Source: CAYOVG01 sp964407285 (GTDB taxonomy: Bacteria > Desulfobacterota > Syntrophobacteria > Syntrophobacterales > Syntrophobacteraceae). Taken from it: a stretch of 21,323 nucleotides of DNA. The number at the start of each line of letters is the position of its first letter. The first letter of the stretch is position 1. The translations under genes were made by a program, and so were the position numbers. The stretch spans positions 1 to 21,323 of the forward strand of contig CAYOVG010000082.1 of the NCBI GenBank assembly GCA_964407285.1, read 5' to 3'. Below the pieces are notes generated by a model that worked only from the letters and a program-made list of their open reading frames with translations, was not told the DNA's origin and made no database searches. Shown here piece after piece: positions 1 to 9,100 of this stretch.

Positions 1-443
1 AAATCCTAAACCCGCCATCCATGCTGCCTCTCAGCAGTAGCGGGAATTGCTGATAACCAGTAACTCGCTCGAATCCGCGGTTCCTCTTTCCACAAATGAC
101 GGCGCTTCGAACGTAAGCAGAACTGCCGATTCCGACACGAGGCTTTCAGGCATCACCCCACTGATGCCGGATCAAGGCAAGCAAGAACCGTGCTATTCAT
201 GATCCTTCGCAATCCGATTCAACTCGTCGCCTGTGTGAATGCGCATCGTCGCCCGCGGAACACGGCATTGCCCGTCGCTCACAGGCGGCTGTGAGTGACG
301 GTATGCGTTATCTCGAACGCCGCTGCTTTCCCTTTTGCGGCAAAGCGGTTATTTGTTAGAAGCTAGGTGGAAGACGACCGAATCGGCCGTGAAGAGCCCC
401 GCATCAATCTTTTATTCGGATAGGGAGTTCAGAGGAGGGGATA
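1..443. other. Leader region without a convincing gene
   Basis: No reading frame on either strand has both a ribosome binding site and a recognisable protein here. The longest open stretches are about 40 to 50 codons and lack a credible start. A strong hairpin lies at 265-306 and is listed separately. The last 80 bases must carry the leader of the response-regulator gene that starts at 444. I could not pick a convincing promoter. Confidence 0.6.
265..306. other. Strong hairpin upstream of the response regulator
   Basis: Positions 272-284 (CCGTCGCTCACAG) pair with 289-301 (CTGTGAGTGACGG) across a four-base GCGG loop: 13 pairs, one of them a G-T wobble. Past a small internal loop, GCAT (265-268) and ATGC (303-306) pair again. 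No T-run follows on either strand, so it is not a textbook intrinsic terminator. It could be the end of an upstream transcript, a structured leader of the gene at 444, or a repeated palindromic element. Confidence 0.55.
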
Positions 444-887
444 GTGGAAAAACATCGATTGGCGCCTGTTATTCTCATGGCCGACGATGACGAGGACGAT
501 TGCCTGCTCGCAAAATCAGCCCTGGAAGAGGCCGGCATGGCGAAGGAATTGCATATCGTTGGCGACGGCGGCGAACTCATGGAGTACCTCCATCGGCAGG
601 GCAAGTTTTCCGATTCCGAGCAGTACCCCCATCCCGATCTGATCCTGCTCGACCTCAATATGCCGAGAAAGGACGGGCGCGAGGCTTTGAAGGAAATCAA
701 ATCCGACCCCGCGCTGCGGAAAATCCCGGTGGTGATTCTCACCACTTCCAGGGAAAAGCGCGATGTCGACCTTTGCAGGAATGCCGGAGCGTCCTCGTTC
801 ATCACGAAGCCCGTGATGTTCGACGAATGGGTGAAGATAGCCAGGTCCCTTCTCGACTACCTGCCGGGAAAGGAGGCTGGACCCTGA
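444..887 (+). CDS. Rcp1-type single-domain response regulator
   Basis: A 147-residue stand-alone receiver (CheY-like) protein with no output domain. The acidic pocket is D14-D16, the phospho-acceptor is D70 in the segment LLDLNMP, the switch threonines are T100/T101 in ILTTS, and the conserved lysine is K122 in ITKP. The long loop before the D70 strand (around RQGKFSDSEQYPHPD) is typical of the Rcp1 class that receives phosphate from phytochrome-like and multi-PAS kinases. The GTG start is chosen because GGAGG (434-438) sits five bases upstream. The probable partner is the large kinase at 2410-5928, which has no receiver of its own; this pairing is inferred from H-box type and proximity. It is convergent with the acyltransferase gene that ends at 944. 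Confidence 0.93.
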   Translation: MEKHRLAPVILMADDDEDDCLLAKSALEEAGMAKELHIVGDGGELMEYLHRQGKFSDSEQYPHPDLILLDLNMPRKDGREALKEIKSDPALRKIPVVILTTSREKRDVDLCRNAGASSFITKPVMFDEWVKIARSLLDYLPGKEAGP

Positions 888-943
888 ACGTGAAACGGTA
901 ATCCTTCAGTCCCGGCGTCTTCGGCTGCTCGAATCCCCGGATT

Positions 944-2173
944 TCAGATTTCGATGGGGAATTCCCCGATCTGGTCCCACACTTTCGGGGGCAGTCTGCG
1001 CAGGAGCATCGAGGAATGGAATCTGAACCATGCATTGGTGAGGATGTGGCCGGTTTTACCGAGGGATTTGTGGAAGAGGTAGGAGCGGGCCACCTTGCAG
1101 CCCTTGCGCATTTTCGCCTCGTAGACTCCGCTGCCCTGGACCATCATGGCGGCTCCGGCGGCTATGGCGTCTGCTATGGGCTTGTAGAGGGTGATATTGA
1201 AATAAGTGAAATCGTTGCCCGCCAGTTCGTGGTCTACTCCCACTATGAGGCCGTCCCAGCACTTCCCCTTTTTCCGTACGATCCCCACCGCCGTGATCCG
1301 GCCCTTCTTGGAAGCCACGTTGACAATCACGTCATTTCCGAGATTTTTTCTCAAATTTGGGATAAACCGGCTGGAATAGGGAAAATGAACTCCATTCAGC
1401 CTCAGATAATGGTTGTCCAGGATTTCGTGGAGCCTGTCGGCGCATTCGTCCACGTTCTCCATGGGTTCGATGACGACCCCCTCGTTTCCGTTCGTCTTGA
1501 TCTCCCGCCTCACCTTGGTCTTCATGGAGCGCCCGAGCCCTTTTATGGAATCGAGGTATCCTTCGAATGAAGACCATTCGACGGGGATATAATTGATGGG
1601 AAGGCAAAGCGTCTTGTTGTAGCCCCTGTCTTTGTCTTCGAGCGCGCTCAGGAGTTCCTTTTCATGGTCCATCACGTACTGGAAGCATATGGGCAGTCTT
1701 TCCCGGGCCGCAAGGTTTTCGACGCCCGCGAGGAGTTCTTCCGCCACCGCTCTCTTTTCCGCGCTGTCGAGAGCCCCGGAGATCAGAAAATGCGTGCCGT
1801 ACCCGTACATCGGGCAGCATACCAGCGCGGGCAGGAACGAAATGCCCGCGGGCGAGAGGATGCGCCGGTACTTCCCCTGGAGGATCGGATCGAGCCTTAC
1901 GCTCGCGCTCGTATTTTTCCCCGCGATATAACAGACGGTCGCCCCGACCGGTTTCCCGTCCCAGTCGTAGACGACCAGGTACCGCGAGCCGATCGGTTCC
2001 TTGTGGGTTTCTTCCACGGTCTTGAGCCATCCGTAGCTGATATAGACATTGTCGCCCGCCAGGGCATCCCAATGATCTTGCCGGATGTTGCCGATAGTTT
2101 CGGCAAGCATCCTGCAATACGTGGTTTTTCCCTCTTTGGCGAGCCCGCTGTCGTACGCGTACGCGGAAATCAT
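944..2173 (-). CDS. FemAB/GNAT-like acyltransferase (PF04339-like)
   Basis: A 409-residue soluble protein with no signal peptide or membrane segment. Its middle and C-terminal parts resemble the FemAB-like / GNAT-related family (PF04339, formerly DUF482), whose members are annotated as putative acyl- or aminoacyl-transferases. The family-type signature near residues 346-363 is visible as VQGSGVYEAKMRKGCKVAR, with E352, K354 and G358 matching the usual E-x-K-x-x-x-G pattern. The substrate is unknown; peptidoglycan, lipid and small-molecule acylation are all possible. The ATG start is supported by AAAGGAG (complement of 2179-2185) six bases upstream. It lies 236 bases downstream of the histidine kinase gene on the same strand and could be co-transcribed with it, though the gap is large enough for its own promoter. 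Confidence 0.8.
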   Translation of the reverse strand: MISAYAYDSGLAKEGKTTYCRMLAETIGNIRQDHWDALAGDNVYISYGWLKTVEETHKEPIGSRYLVVYDWDGKPVGATVCYIAGKNTSASVRLDPILQGKYRRILSPAGISFLPALVCCPMYGYGTHFLISGALDSAEKRAVAEELLAGVENLAARERLPICFQYVMDHEKELLSALEDKDRGYNKTLCLPINYIPVEWSSFEGYLDSIKGLGRSMKTKVRREIKTNGNEGVVIEPMENVDECADRLHEILDNHYLRLNGVHFPYSSRFIPNLRKNLGNDVIVNVASKKGRITAVGIVRKKGKCWDGLIVGVDHELAGNDFTYFNITLYKPIADAIAAGAAMMVQGSGVYEAKMRKGCKVARSYLFHKSLGKTGHILTNAWFRFHSSMLLRRLPPKVWDQIGEFPIEI

Positions 2174-2409
2174 GGCTGCTCCTTTCAGATCGGAATCGAT
2201 TTTCGAACTACGACGCGCGCCCGGGCGAGCGCGGGAGGATGGCTTCCGGACGGTTCGGGCTTCATGTACGGCGGGCAGATCCTGCCGTCGAACTCGAACC
2301 CGCGGCCGGGCTAAAGTCTATCGTCAATCTAAAACCGTGGCTGGGAAATAGGAATGCGGGTAACTATGTATTTTCCCGAGATAAAAGGGAAAGAGACATC
2401 GGACGGTAT

Positions 2410-5400
2410 TCAGGCCGTCTCCGGCCGGGCCTGCTTCAAGGGGAGCATTACGGTAAACGTCGAACCCTCGCCCGGCGCGCCGGCAGCCGTGATGGAGCCG
2501 CCGTGCCGCTCCACGATCTTCCTGCAGATGGCGAGTCCCATGCCCGTGCCCTCATACCCGCTCTGTCGTCCGTGGAGCCGCTCGAAGGCGCCGAAGATGC
2601 GCTCCGCATGCCGGTTGTCGAAGCCGATCCCGTTGTCCTGCACGACGATGCGGCAGAAGCCCGGTTCGCAGGGCGCGCCACGGACTTCGACGACCGGGCT
2701 CGCTCCGGGCCGGTGGAACTTGAGGGCGTTGGCGATGAGATTTTGAAAGAGCTGACGCACCTGGGTGGCGTCCGCGTGTATCGCCGGGAGCGGTCCGACA
2801 TCCACGCGCCCGCCGCTGCTCTCGATCCGGAATTCCAGGTCGGCGAGCACATCCTCGACGAGGGCGTTCAGGTCCACCGGCACGAAGGGCTCCGCCCTGC
2901 TGGTCACTCGTGAGTAGTTGAGCAGCGATTCTATGAGCGCCTGCATCCGTTCCGCGGCATTGTGCATGCGGTTCAGGAAGTCCAGCCCTTGCGCGTCGAG
3001 CGCCCCGGAGTAGTCGTCCATGATCATCTCTGTGAAGTACTTGATTTTCCTGAGGGGCTCCTGAAGGTCGTGCGATGCGATGGATGCAAACGAGTCGAGC
3101 TCCCGGTTGCTCTGTTCGAGTTTTTCCATGTATATCGCCAGGTTCTTTTCGGCTCTTTCTCCCTCCCTGCGGGCTCGGATGGAGGAAATGCCGTAGGCGA
3201 GATTATCGGCAAGGTCCGTGAGCAGCTTCACTTCATCGTCGTCGAACGCATCGGGTTCGACGGCGTATATCGTCAAGGCGCCGAAAGCCCCTTCGTTCGA
3301 CCTCAGCGGAAGGGCGATGCAGGAGGCGTAGCCCCGCTTCAGGGCTTCGGTCCGCCACGGAGCAAGGCGGGGGTCCGACTCGAAATCCCGGCCGATACGC
3401 GGCCGTGCTTCCCGAATGGCCAATCCGACGGGACCTCTTCCGTTCTCGACATCCGCCCAGGATATATCGACGGCGGTAAGGTACCCGTCTTCCCGGCCCG
3501 CCTGCGCGACCGGCCGCACCGATTTCCGCCCGTCCGGCTCCGCATAGCCGATCCACGCCATGCGATAGCCCCCCACTTCCACGATGATGCCGCACACGCG
3601 ACCGAGGAGTTCGTGCTCCTCCTTTTCGTGCACCAGCGCGCTGTTGCACTCGCTGAGCGCCCGGAGGGCCCGGACAGCCCGGGCAAGCGCCCTCTCCGCG
3701 AGCTTCCGTTCGGTGATGTCGGACACCGTCCCGAAGGAGCCCTTGAAATTGCCGTTTTCATCGAAAACCGGGGCCGCTGAAATGACCGTATGGAGTTCCC
3801 GCCCGTCTTTCGCAATAGACCTTATTTCGTAAACCGAACGGACGCCGTGTTTGCGTTGCGCTATCTGCTCTTCCAGCTTGTGCCGTTCCGATTCGTGGGC
3901 CCTGATCGTCAGCGGCTGCCCCAGGAGTTCCTCACGGGAGAACCCGTTGATTTCACAATACTTGTCGTTTACGTAGGTGATGGCGCCTTCTTCATCCACT
4001 ACCACCAGCCCTTCGTTCATCGTTTCAACCAGGGTGCGATATTTCTTCTCGCTCTCCGCAAGGGCGGCCTGTAACCGCCTGTGCCGGGTGATGTCGTGCA
4101 GGATTTTGAGATTGGCGAGATTCCCATCGGGGCCTTCCACGGGCGTATCGAAGACATCGTAGGTCACGTCGCTTCCGGGGCATTCCCGAATCCACCTGGC
4201 GGAACCGCCGTCGAGGACGTTCTCTATACGGCAGTCGCGGCATACATCCGTTCTTCCGAAGAAGTAGTCATGGCACTTCCGTCCGCCGACGGCTCCGAAT
4301 TCCCTTTCGGCCACCGGGTTGAGGTATTCGATGCCGAACCCGGCGTTGATGATGAAGACGCTGTCCTCCATGGCGTTCAGGATGCCCCTGAGCCGTTCCC
4401 GCTCCCGCCCGAGGGCTTCCTTGCTCCTTTGCAGGTCTTCATTCGCCTGGACCAGTTCCCGAGTCCGCTCCCGGACCCGCGCATCCAACTGGTCCATGGA
4501 TTGCCGGAGCGCATCCTCGGCCCGTTTCCTCGCGGTGATGTCCATGGAGTAGCCGATCAGGCCGACCGTGTTCCCCGCTTCGTCCTTGAGGAGAGAAAGG
4601 GAGAGGTGGACATCGAGGAGTTCGCCGGACTTGCGAAGCTTCCGCGCTTCCAGTTCGAGGCCCCCCTTCCGGAGAAGAGGTTCGACTATCCCGGTTTCCA
4701 GGAATTCATGGTCCTCCTCCGGATAGAGGAAGGACACATGCCGCCCGATCGCCTCCTCCGCCGTGTAGCCGAAGAGCCGTTGCGATCCATTGTTCCAGCT
4801 CGTGACGACCCCATGGAGATCGGTCGAAATCACCGAATCGTGAACCTGCTCCACGATGACAGCCTGCTGCCGCAGCCGCCGTTCTCTCTCCCGGATATCA
4901 TCGGCCATACGGTTGAAAGCCAGGGCGAGGTCTTTCAATTCGGCCGGGCCGGATGCTTCGATCGGTTCCGCCCGTTCCCCGCGGCCGACCGCAAGGGCAG
5001 CTTCCCGCAGCTTCCCGACGGGGCGGGTGATGGTGCGGGACAGAGGAAGCGCGATGAGAACGGCGATGAGAACGGCGGAGAAGAACAGGCCGACCCTGGT
5101 GACCAGGCTCGATACGATGGGGGCTTTCACCTCCTCCACCGGACGGCTCGCGCCGGCCGCCCAGCCGATGGAGCGTATGGGTGCGGCGGCCACCAGCCGT
5201 TCGGTCCCATCTCTCATGGACGTAACGATGCTCGCGGTCTCCCTGCCCTCGAGCGCCCCCTTGATGTGCGGATAAGCCAGCCAGTTGCGCCCCTCCCCGG
5301 TGTACTCCACCTTGGGAAGGCGGCAGACAAGAATACCCTTGTTATCGACGATGCTTATGGCCCCGGCTCCCGCCCGCTCGATCGACAGGGCCCCGTCCAG

Positions 5401-5928
5401 GCGTTCCGGATTCACGGTGGCCAACGCGACCCCGAGCAGGTTGCCGGCCTCGTCGCGGAAGCCGCGGCAGACGGCAAATCCGGGACGCCCCATGATTCGC
5501 GATACAAGGACCTCGCTGACAACCCATTCCTTGCCGGACACGATTTCCTGGAAATAGGCGCGGTCTCCCACGTACACTCCGACGGCCCCGCTCTGACTCG
5601 AAGCGACGATGAAGCCCCGGGGATCCACCCAACTGATGCGGTCTAACGCCGGATGCTCGACTTCCGTTTCCTTGAGGAGCCGGTCGAGCAAGACGTCCGG
5701 CAGGGGGGTGGGGGACGTGAAGGCGATTCCCACGGCCAGTTCGTGGTGGTAAATATCCCGCACATAGGTATTGAAAGCTTCTCCCATGGCCCTGGACATT
5801 TCCAGGTTCGCCTGGAGTTCCCGTTCGAGCAGTTCCCCGTACCTGTCGCGGATCATGAGGCACTGGAACAGGAGCGTGGGGATAAAGACCGCGAGGAGCA
5901 GTAACAGAATCTTGCGTCGGATACTCAT
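2410..5928 (-). CDS. Membrane sensor histidine kinase: Cache-HAMP-3xPAS-GAF-HisKA-HATPase
   Basis: An 1172-residue kinase. Order of parts: TM helix about 7-25; extracytoplasmic double-Cache-like sensor about 30-275; second TM helix about 278-298; HAMP about 298-350; PAS1 355-470; coiled coil 470-510; PAS2 511-625; PAS3 624-745; GAF 753-905; coiled coil; HisKA with H953 in ASHDLQEPLRKI; HATPase with N-box (NLIANALKFH, near 1063), G1 (DNGIGFD, near 1098) and G2 (GTGMGLAI, near 1130). All kinase boxes look intact. No receiver domain is attached, so a separate regulator is needed, and the one at 444-887 is the obvious candidate. The Cache domain suggests an external small-molecule ligand, while PAS and GAF could add internal signals. 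PAS2 carries a cysteine cluster (C552, C563, C566). No good Shine-Dalgarno precedes the ATG, but the start gives a sensible N-terminal membrane anchor. Confidence 0.95.
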   Translation of the reverse strand: MSIRRKILLLLLAVFIPTLLFQCLMIRDRYGELLERELQANLEMSRAMGEAFNTYVRDIYHHELAVGIAFTSPTPLPDVLLDRLLKETEVEHPALDRISWVDPRGFIVASSQSGAVGVYVGDRAYFQEIVSGKEWVVSEVLVSRIMGRPGFAVCRGFRDEAGNLLGVALATVNPERLDGALSIERAGAGAISIVDNKGILVCRLPKVEYTGEGRNWLAYPHIKGALEGRETASIVTSMRDGTERLVAAAPIRSIGWAAGASRPVEEVKAPIVSSLVTRVGLFFSAVLIAVLIALPLSRTITRPVGKLREAALAVGRGERAEPIEASGPAELKDLALAFNRMADDIRERERRLRQQAVIVEQVHDSVISTDLHGVVTSWNNGSQRLFGYTAEEAIGRHVSFLYPEEDHEFLETGIVEPLLRKGGLELEARKLRKSGELLDVHLSLSLLKDEAGNTVGLIGYSMDITARKRAEDALRQSMDQLDARVRERTRELVQANEDLQRSKEALGRERERLRGILNAMEDSVFIINAGFGIEYLNPVAEREFGAVGGRKCHDYFFGRTDVCRDCRIENVLDGGSARWIRECPGSDVTYDVFDTPVEGPDGNLANLKILHDITRHRRLQAALAESEKKYRTLVETMNEGLVVVDEEGAITYVNDKYCEINGFSREELLGQPLTIRAHESERHKLEEQIAQRKHGVRSVYEIRSIAKDGRELHTVISAAPVFDENGNFKGSFGTVSDITERKLAERALARAVRALRALSECNSALVHEKEEHELLGRVCGIIVEVGGYRMAWIGYAEPDGRKSVRPVAQAGREDGYLTAVDISWADVENGRGPVGLAIREARPRIGRDFESDPRLAPWRTEALKRGYASCIALPLRSNEGAFGALTIYAVEPDAFDDDEVKLLTDLADNLAYGISSIRARREGERAEKNLAIYMEKLEQSNRELDSFASIASHDLQEPLRKIKYFTEMIMDDYSGALDAQGLDFLNRMHNAAERMQALIESLLNYSRVTSRAEPFVPVDLNALVEDVLADLEFRIESSGGRVDVGPLPAIHADATQVRQLFQNLIANALKFHRPGASPVVEVRGAPCEPGFCRIVVQDNGIGFDNRHAERIFGAFERLHGRQSGYEGTGMGLAICRKIVERHGGSITAAGAPGEGSTFTVMLPLKQARPETA

Positions 5929-6000
5929 AAAAGTCAGCCCACGATAACCGATATTCTCGAATCTGGAGCCCGCGAGGCCCAGGGTAACCTCATCTCCAAT

Positions 6001-6019
6001 CTACACCATTACCGTGTAG
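6001..6019. promoter_or_regulatory. Operator-like inverted repeat upstream of the kinase gene
   Basis: CTACAC (6001-6006) and GTGTAG (6014-6019) form a perfect six-base inverted repeat with a seven-base spacer. It lies about 75-90 bases upstream of the kinase start. Size and spacing suit a dimeric regulator binding site, but no family can be named and chance is possible. Confidence 0.25.
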
Positions 6020-6065
6020 GTGAGTACATTAAAAACGCGGTCCCCGAATATTCGTATTTCCGTCC

Positions 6066-6105
6066 CGGACGGCCGCGTTCCCGTCGACGCGAACGCGGCC
6101 GTCCG
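6066..6105 (-). terminator. Perfect 15-bp hairpin after the TPR-protein gene
   Basis: CGGACGGCCGCGTTC (6066-6080) is exactly complementary to 6091-6105, with a ten-base loop that contains the palindrome CGTCGACG. It starts 16 bases past the stop of the gene ending at 6122. No T-run follows directly on the minus strand; a T5 tract occurs about 30 bases on. It may be a terminator of weak type or an mRNA-protecting 3' structure. Confidence 0.5.
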
Positions 6106-6121
6106 CATCACAATCACATGA

Positions 6122-9100
6122 CTACTTGGTTTCGGCCAACCGGGACAGGCACTTACCCGATTCCGACCACTTGTAGAGGGTATCGTAGGCCCACCGGTAT
6201 TCGCCGTTTTTGTCCAGCCCCGTTTCAATCACGACGCGGTACCAATCGGAAGCATCCGAAAAGCGCTTTTCTCCCTGGGCCTTCAACCCCACGTAGTAGG
6301 CGATTTCGCAGCGTTTCTTGGGGTCCGTCGCCAGGGCCAGGACTTCTTCCTCCGTGGCGAGGCCCACAAGGAAACGCCCAAGTTGGTGGTAATGCCCTTG
6401 GGGCTTCTTCGGACCCGCTTTATCAGCCACGAGTTGTCCGGCCCGGCTCCAGAGGCGAGCAAGAACGCCGTCGTTTCCGGAACCGCCGCCGTAATATTTC
6501 AGCAATTCCTCCCTGTGCGGGTCTTTGTCGGAACCGGCCCGGGCGCTTGCCGCCGCGCGCAGGAGCCACACGAAATCCGCGTGGCTCCCCTGTTCGGGAT
6601 TGGGAATGAGGTCCCAGAGAAGCTCGGATTCCCCGTCACGATAAAAGATCATGCTCGCCGCGTTGAGCATCTGAGGCGGTATTTTGCTTCCGAGCCACGC
6701 GAGCGCTTCCTCCCTTCCCTTCCAGGCCTCGAGGCATCGGTAGGCGTAGACCAGGAGTTCGACATTTCCCAACCCGTTGTAGCGGAGCCGTGAGGCCATC
6801 TCGAACGCAAGCTCGTATTTTCCCTTTTCGGCTATGGGCCGGGCAAGATTCGCGAGTTCAAAGGGATTGAAGCCTTGCGATATGAGCGCGGAAAAGGCGG
6901 CCAGGGGTCTTTCCTTCGAGCCGTCGTCCTCGAATGCGGAGGCGAATTTCGGCGCAACGGTGAACAGCCAGTCTTTCATGCCGATGGAATGAGGGGCGCT
7001 CGCGAGCAGTTCCGCCGCTTCCTTGTTCTTCCCGCGGCGCCAGTAGATCTCCGCGAGCGACGCCCGCGGCCACAGCACATCGGGATACCGGTCGACGACC
7101 ATGAGCCCCAGACCTTCCGATTCCTTCTCGTGTCCCAACCGGTCGAGGATTCTCGCCCCGGTTTCCATGGCCCCGGCCTGGTAGCTCTTCACGACCGGTT
7201 CGATGGCCTCGAGGGCTTTCTCGTAATTGCCCTCCTTGTAATAGGTGGAGGCAAGGGCCGAACGGGCGAAAATCTTCTCGAGGCCGAATGTCCGCACATC
7301 CCGGTCGAGCCACTCGACAATCACGGACCGGGCTTTGGAGTACTCCTTACGACGCTCCAGGTATTCCATGTATTGTTTCCGGATGCGCCAGTCGTCCGGG
7401 TCCTCGTTGATGAGCTTTTCGTACGCGCCGCATAACTCCTCATGATTCATGACGCGGGCTCCGTCCAGGTAGCCGACGGCTTTCACCCGCACGGACAACC
7501 GGCAGTTCGCATCCGCAAGCGCCTGCATCACCCCGGTGTAATCCCCCCTGGCGTTTGCATACCATACGTACAGGTCCTGCTGGTCGGGGGCGTCTATATC
7601 CAGTATGCCGCTGTAGAGCGTTTCCATGAGTTTCAGGTCGAGGAGGTGCTCGCGGGCCAGGTCGCCCAGGAAGAAACGGTGGGAGGCTCGCGTATCGAGC
7701 CGGAGCGCGGTCTGCTTGACGGCCTGCAGAAATCCCGGGTCGCCGAAGTTGAAGTATTCCTTTTGTTCTTCCACGGTGCGCATCAGGGGGGGCGCGCCGA
7801 ACCGCGTGAGTTTCTCGATATCGGCGACCAGGGAGGCGACATTTCCCTTTCCCGCTTTGGATGCGGCCAGGTTGCGGTACCAGCATCGGAAGTCGGCGGC
7901 GATGCCGGCGTCGGCCTGTCCGAGCAGCGTTGAGAAGCGGTTCGCCGCGTCTGTCGAGGACAACCTGTCGAGGTAGTATTGGCCCAGTTTGTAGAGGCCG
8001 GAGAAGAAATAGCCGGTGTAGTAGGTCTTGAGCGTTTCGGAATCCAGGAACGGCCCGGTGTATTTCGCATCGAGCATGTTCAGTCCCGATTCGAAATGGT
8101 CGACTATGGTTGCGGTTTCGGAAGTCAGGATTTCCTGGACCGCCGATGCGATGAACTGAAATTCCTCGGGGGAGTAGGCCGCCAGGCCCTTCGCGTTCAC
8201 CCTTGCCGCTATCTGCATGAGGCCGGGCAAGATACCCGCCTCGCGGGCCAGGTCGAAGAGCGCCAGGCGGGGAAGCGCTTCGGACAGCGCGGGGGTTATG
8301 CTGAATTTATTGAGATCCAGGCCCACCTTGACGAGCGGGAGAGAAAAGCTGTCGTCCCTGAAGTGGGTTTGCATCCATTCCAGTGCGGATGCGGTCTTTC
8401 CCTCGCGCTGCAACCGCGCGAGGTAGAGATATTTCGCCTCGATGGAGCCGGGGGTTCTCGAGACGGAGTCTCCCGGGACGATATCTTTCGAGGCGGTGTC
8501 TCCCGAGCCGGAGTCGGTCGAGCCGGCGACTCCCATGGCGGGGATTCCCGTGGCGGCCTCCGCGAGGCGCCGGTCGTCGCGGGTGACGAAGAGGCGCACC
8601 GGGTCGGACTGGAGAAGAGACGCGGCAACGCTATTGGAGTGAACCGAATAACCGAGGATGTGCGCAAGAAGACTCTCCTCGCGGTCGCAGGGGAGGTCCG
8701 TGAGGGCTTTTGCGAGAGCCAGCACGGCGATGGCCTTTCCCGGCAGGCGGTCGCCGGTTTCGAGATAGTCCAGGTGCTGCAGGGCGAGGAGTGCGAGCGA
8801 ACGGGCGGCGGCCCGCAGGAGAGCGGGAGAACGGTCGCCCGCGTTCCACGCCTCGTCGATCTTGTGCGCCGCGGACACGGCATGGGGGGCCAGGAAGCGG
8901 TCCAGTTCCTCCTCGATCTCCTTCGGGACGGCGGCGCTGCCGGCGACCTCGCTCCGCGCCGGGGCGCCCCCGGATGGGCCGGAAGCCGACGCCGGCGCAG
9001 GTCCCGGTCCGGGCGGATTTTGCTGCTGCTGCCGGAGGGCTTTCACCCATCCGTCCAGCATGGTCATAAAATGCGGAAAATCGGGGAATTCCGGCAAGGT

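Noticed and set aside
193..261. LysM-like peptide on the minus strand (MRIHTGDELNRIAKDHE then stop)
   Set aside because: Only about 17 residues resemble a LysM start; there is no ribosome binding site or continuation in any frame, so chance is the simplest reading.
340..365. GTTATTTGTTAGAAG resembling an integron attC core
   Set aside because: The required GTTRRRY/RYYYAAC pairing is not met and there is no integrase or cassette nearby.
2188..2312. Open minus-strand stretch between kinase and acyltransferase genes (about 40 codons)
   Set aside because: No start with a ribosome binding site and no family resemblance; open frames of this size are common in GC-rich DNA.
4081..5646. 521-codon plus-strand open frame opposite the kinase gene
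   Set aside because: It is an antisense shadow: the minus strand encodes a full multi-domain kinase with all motifs intact.
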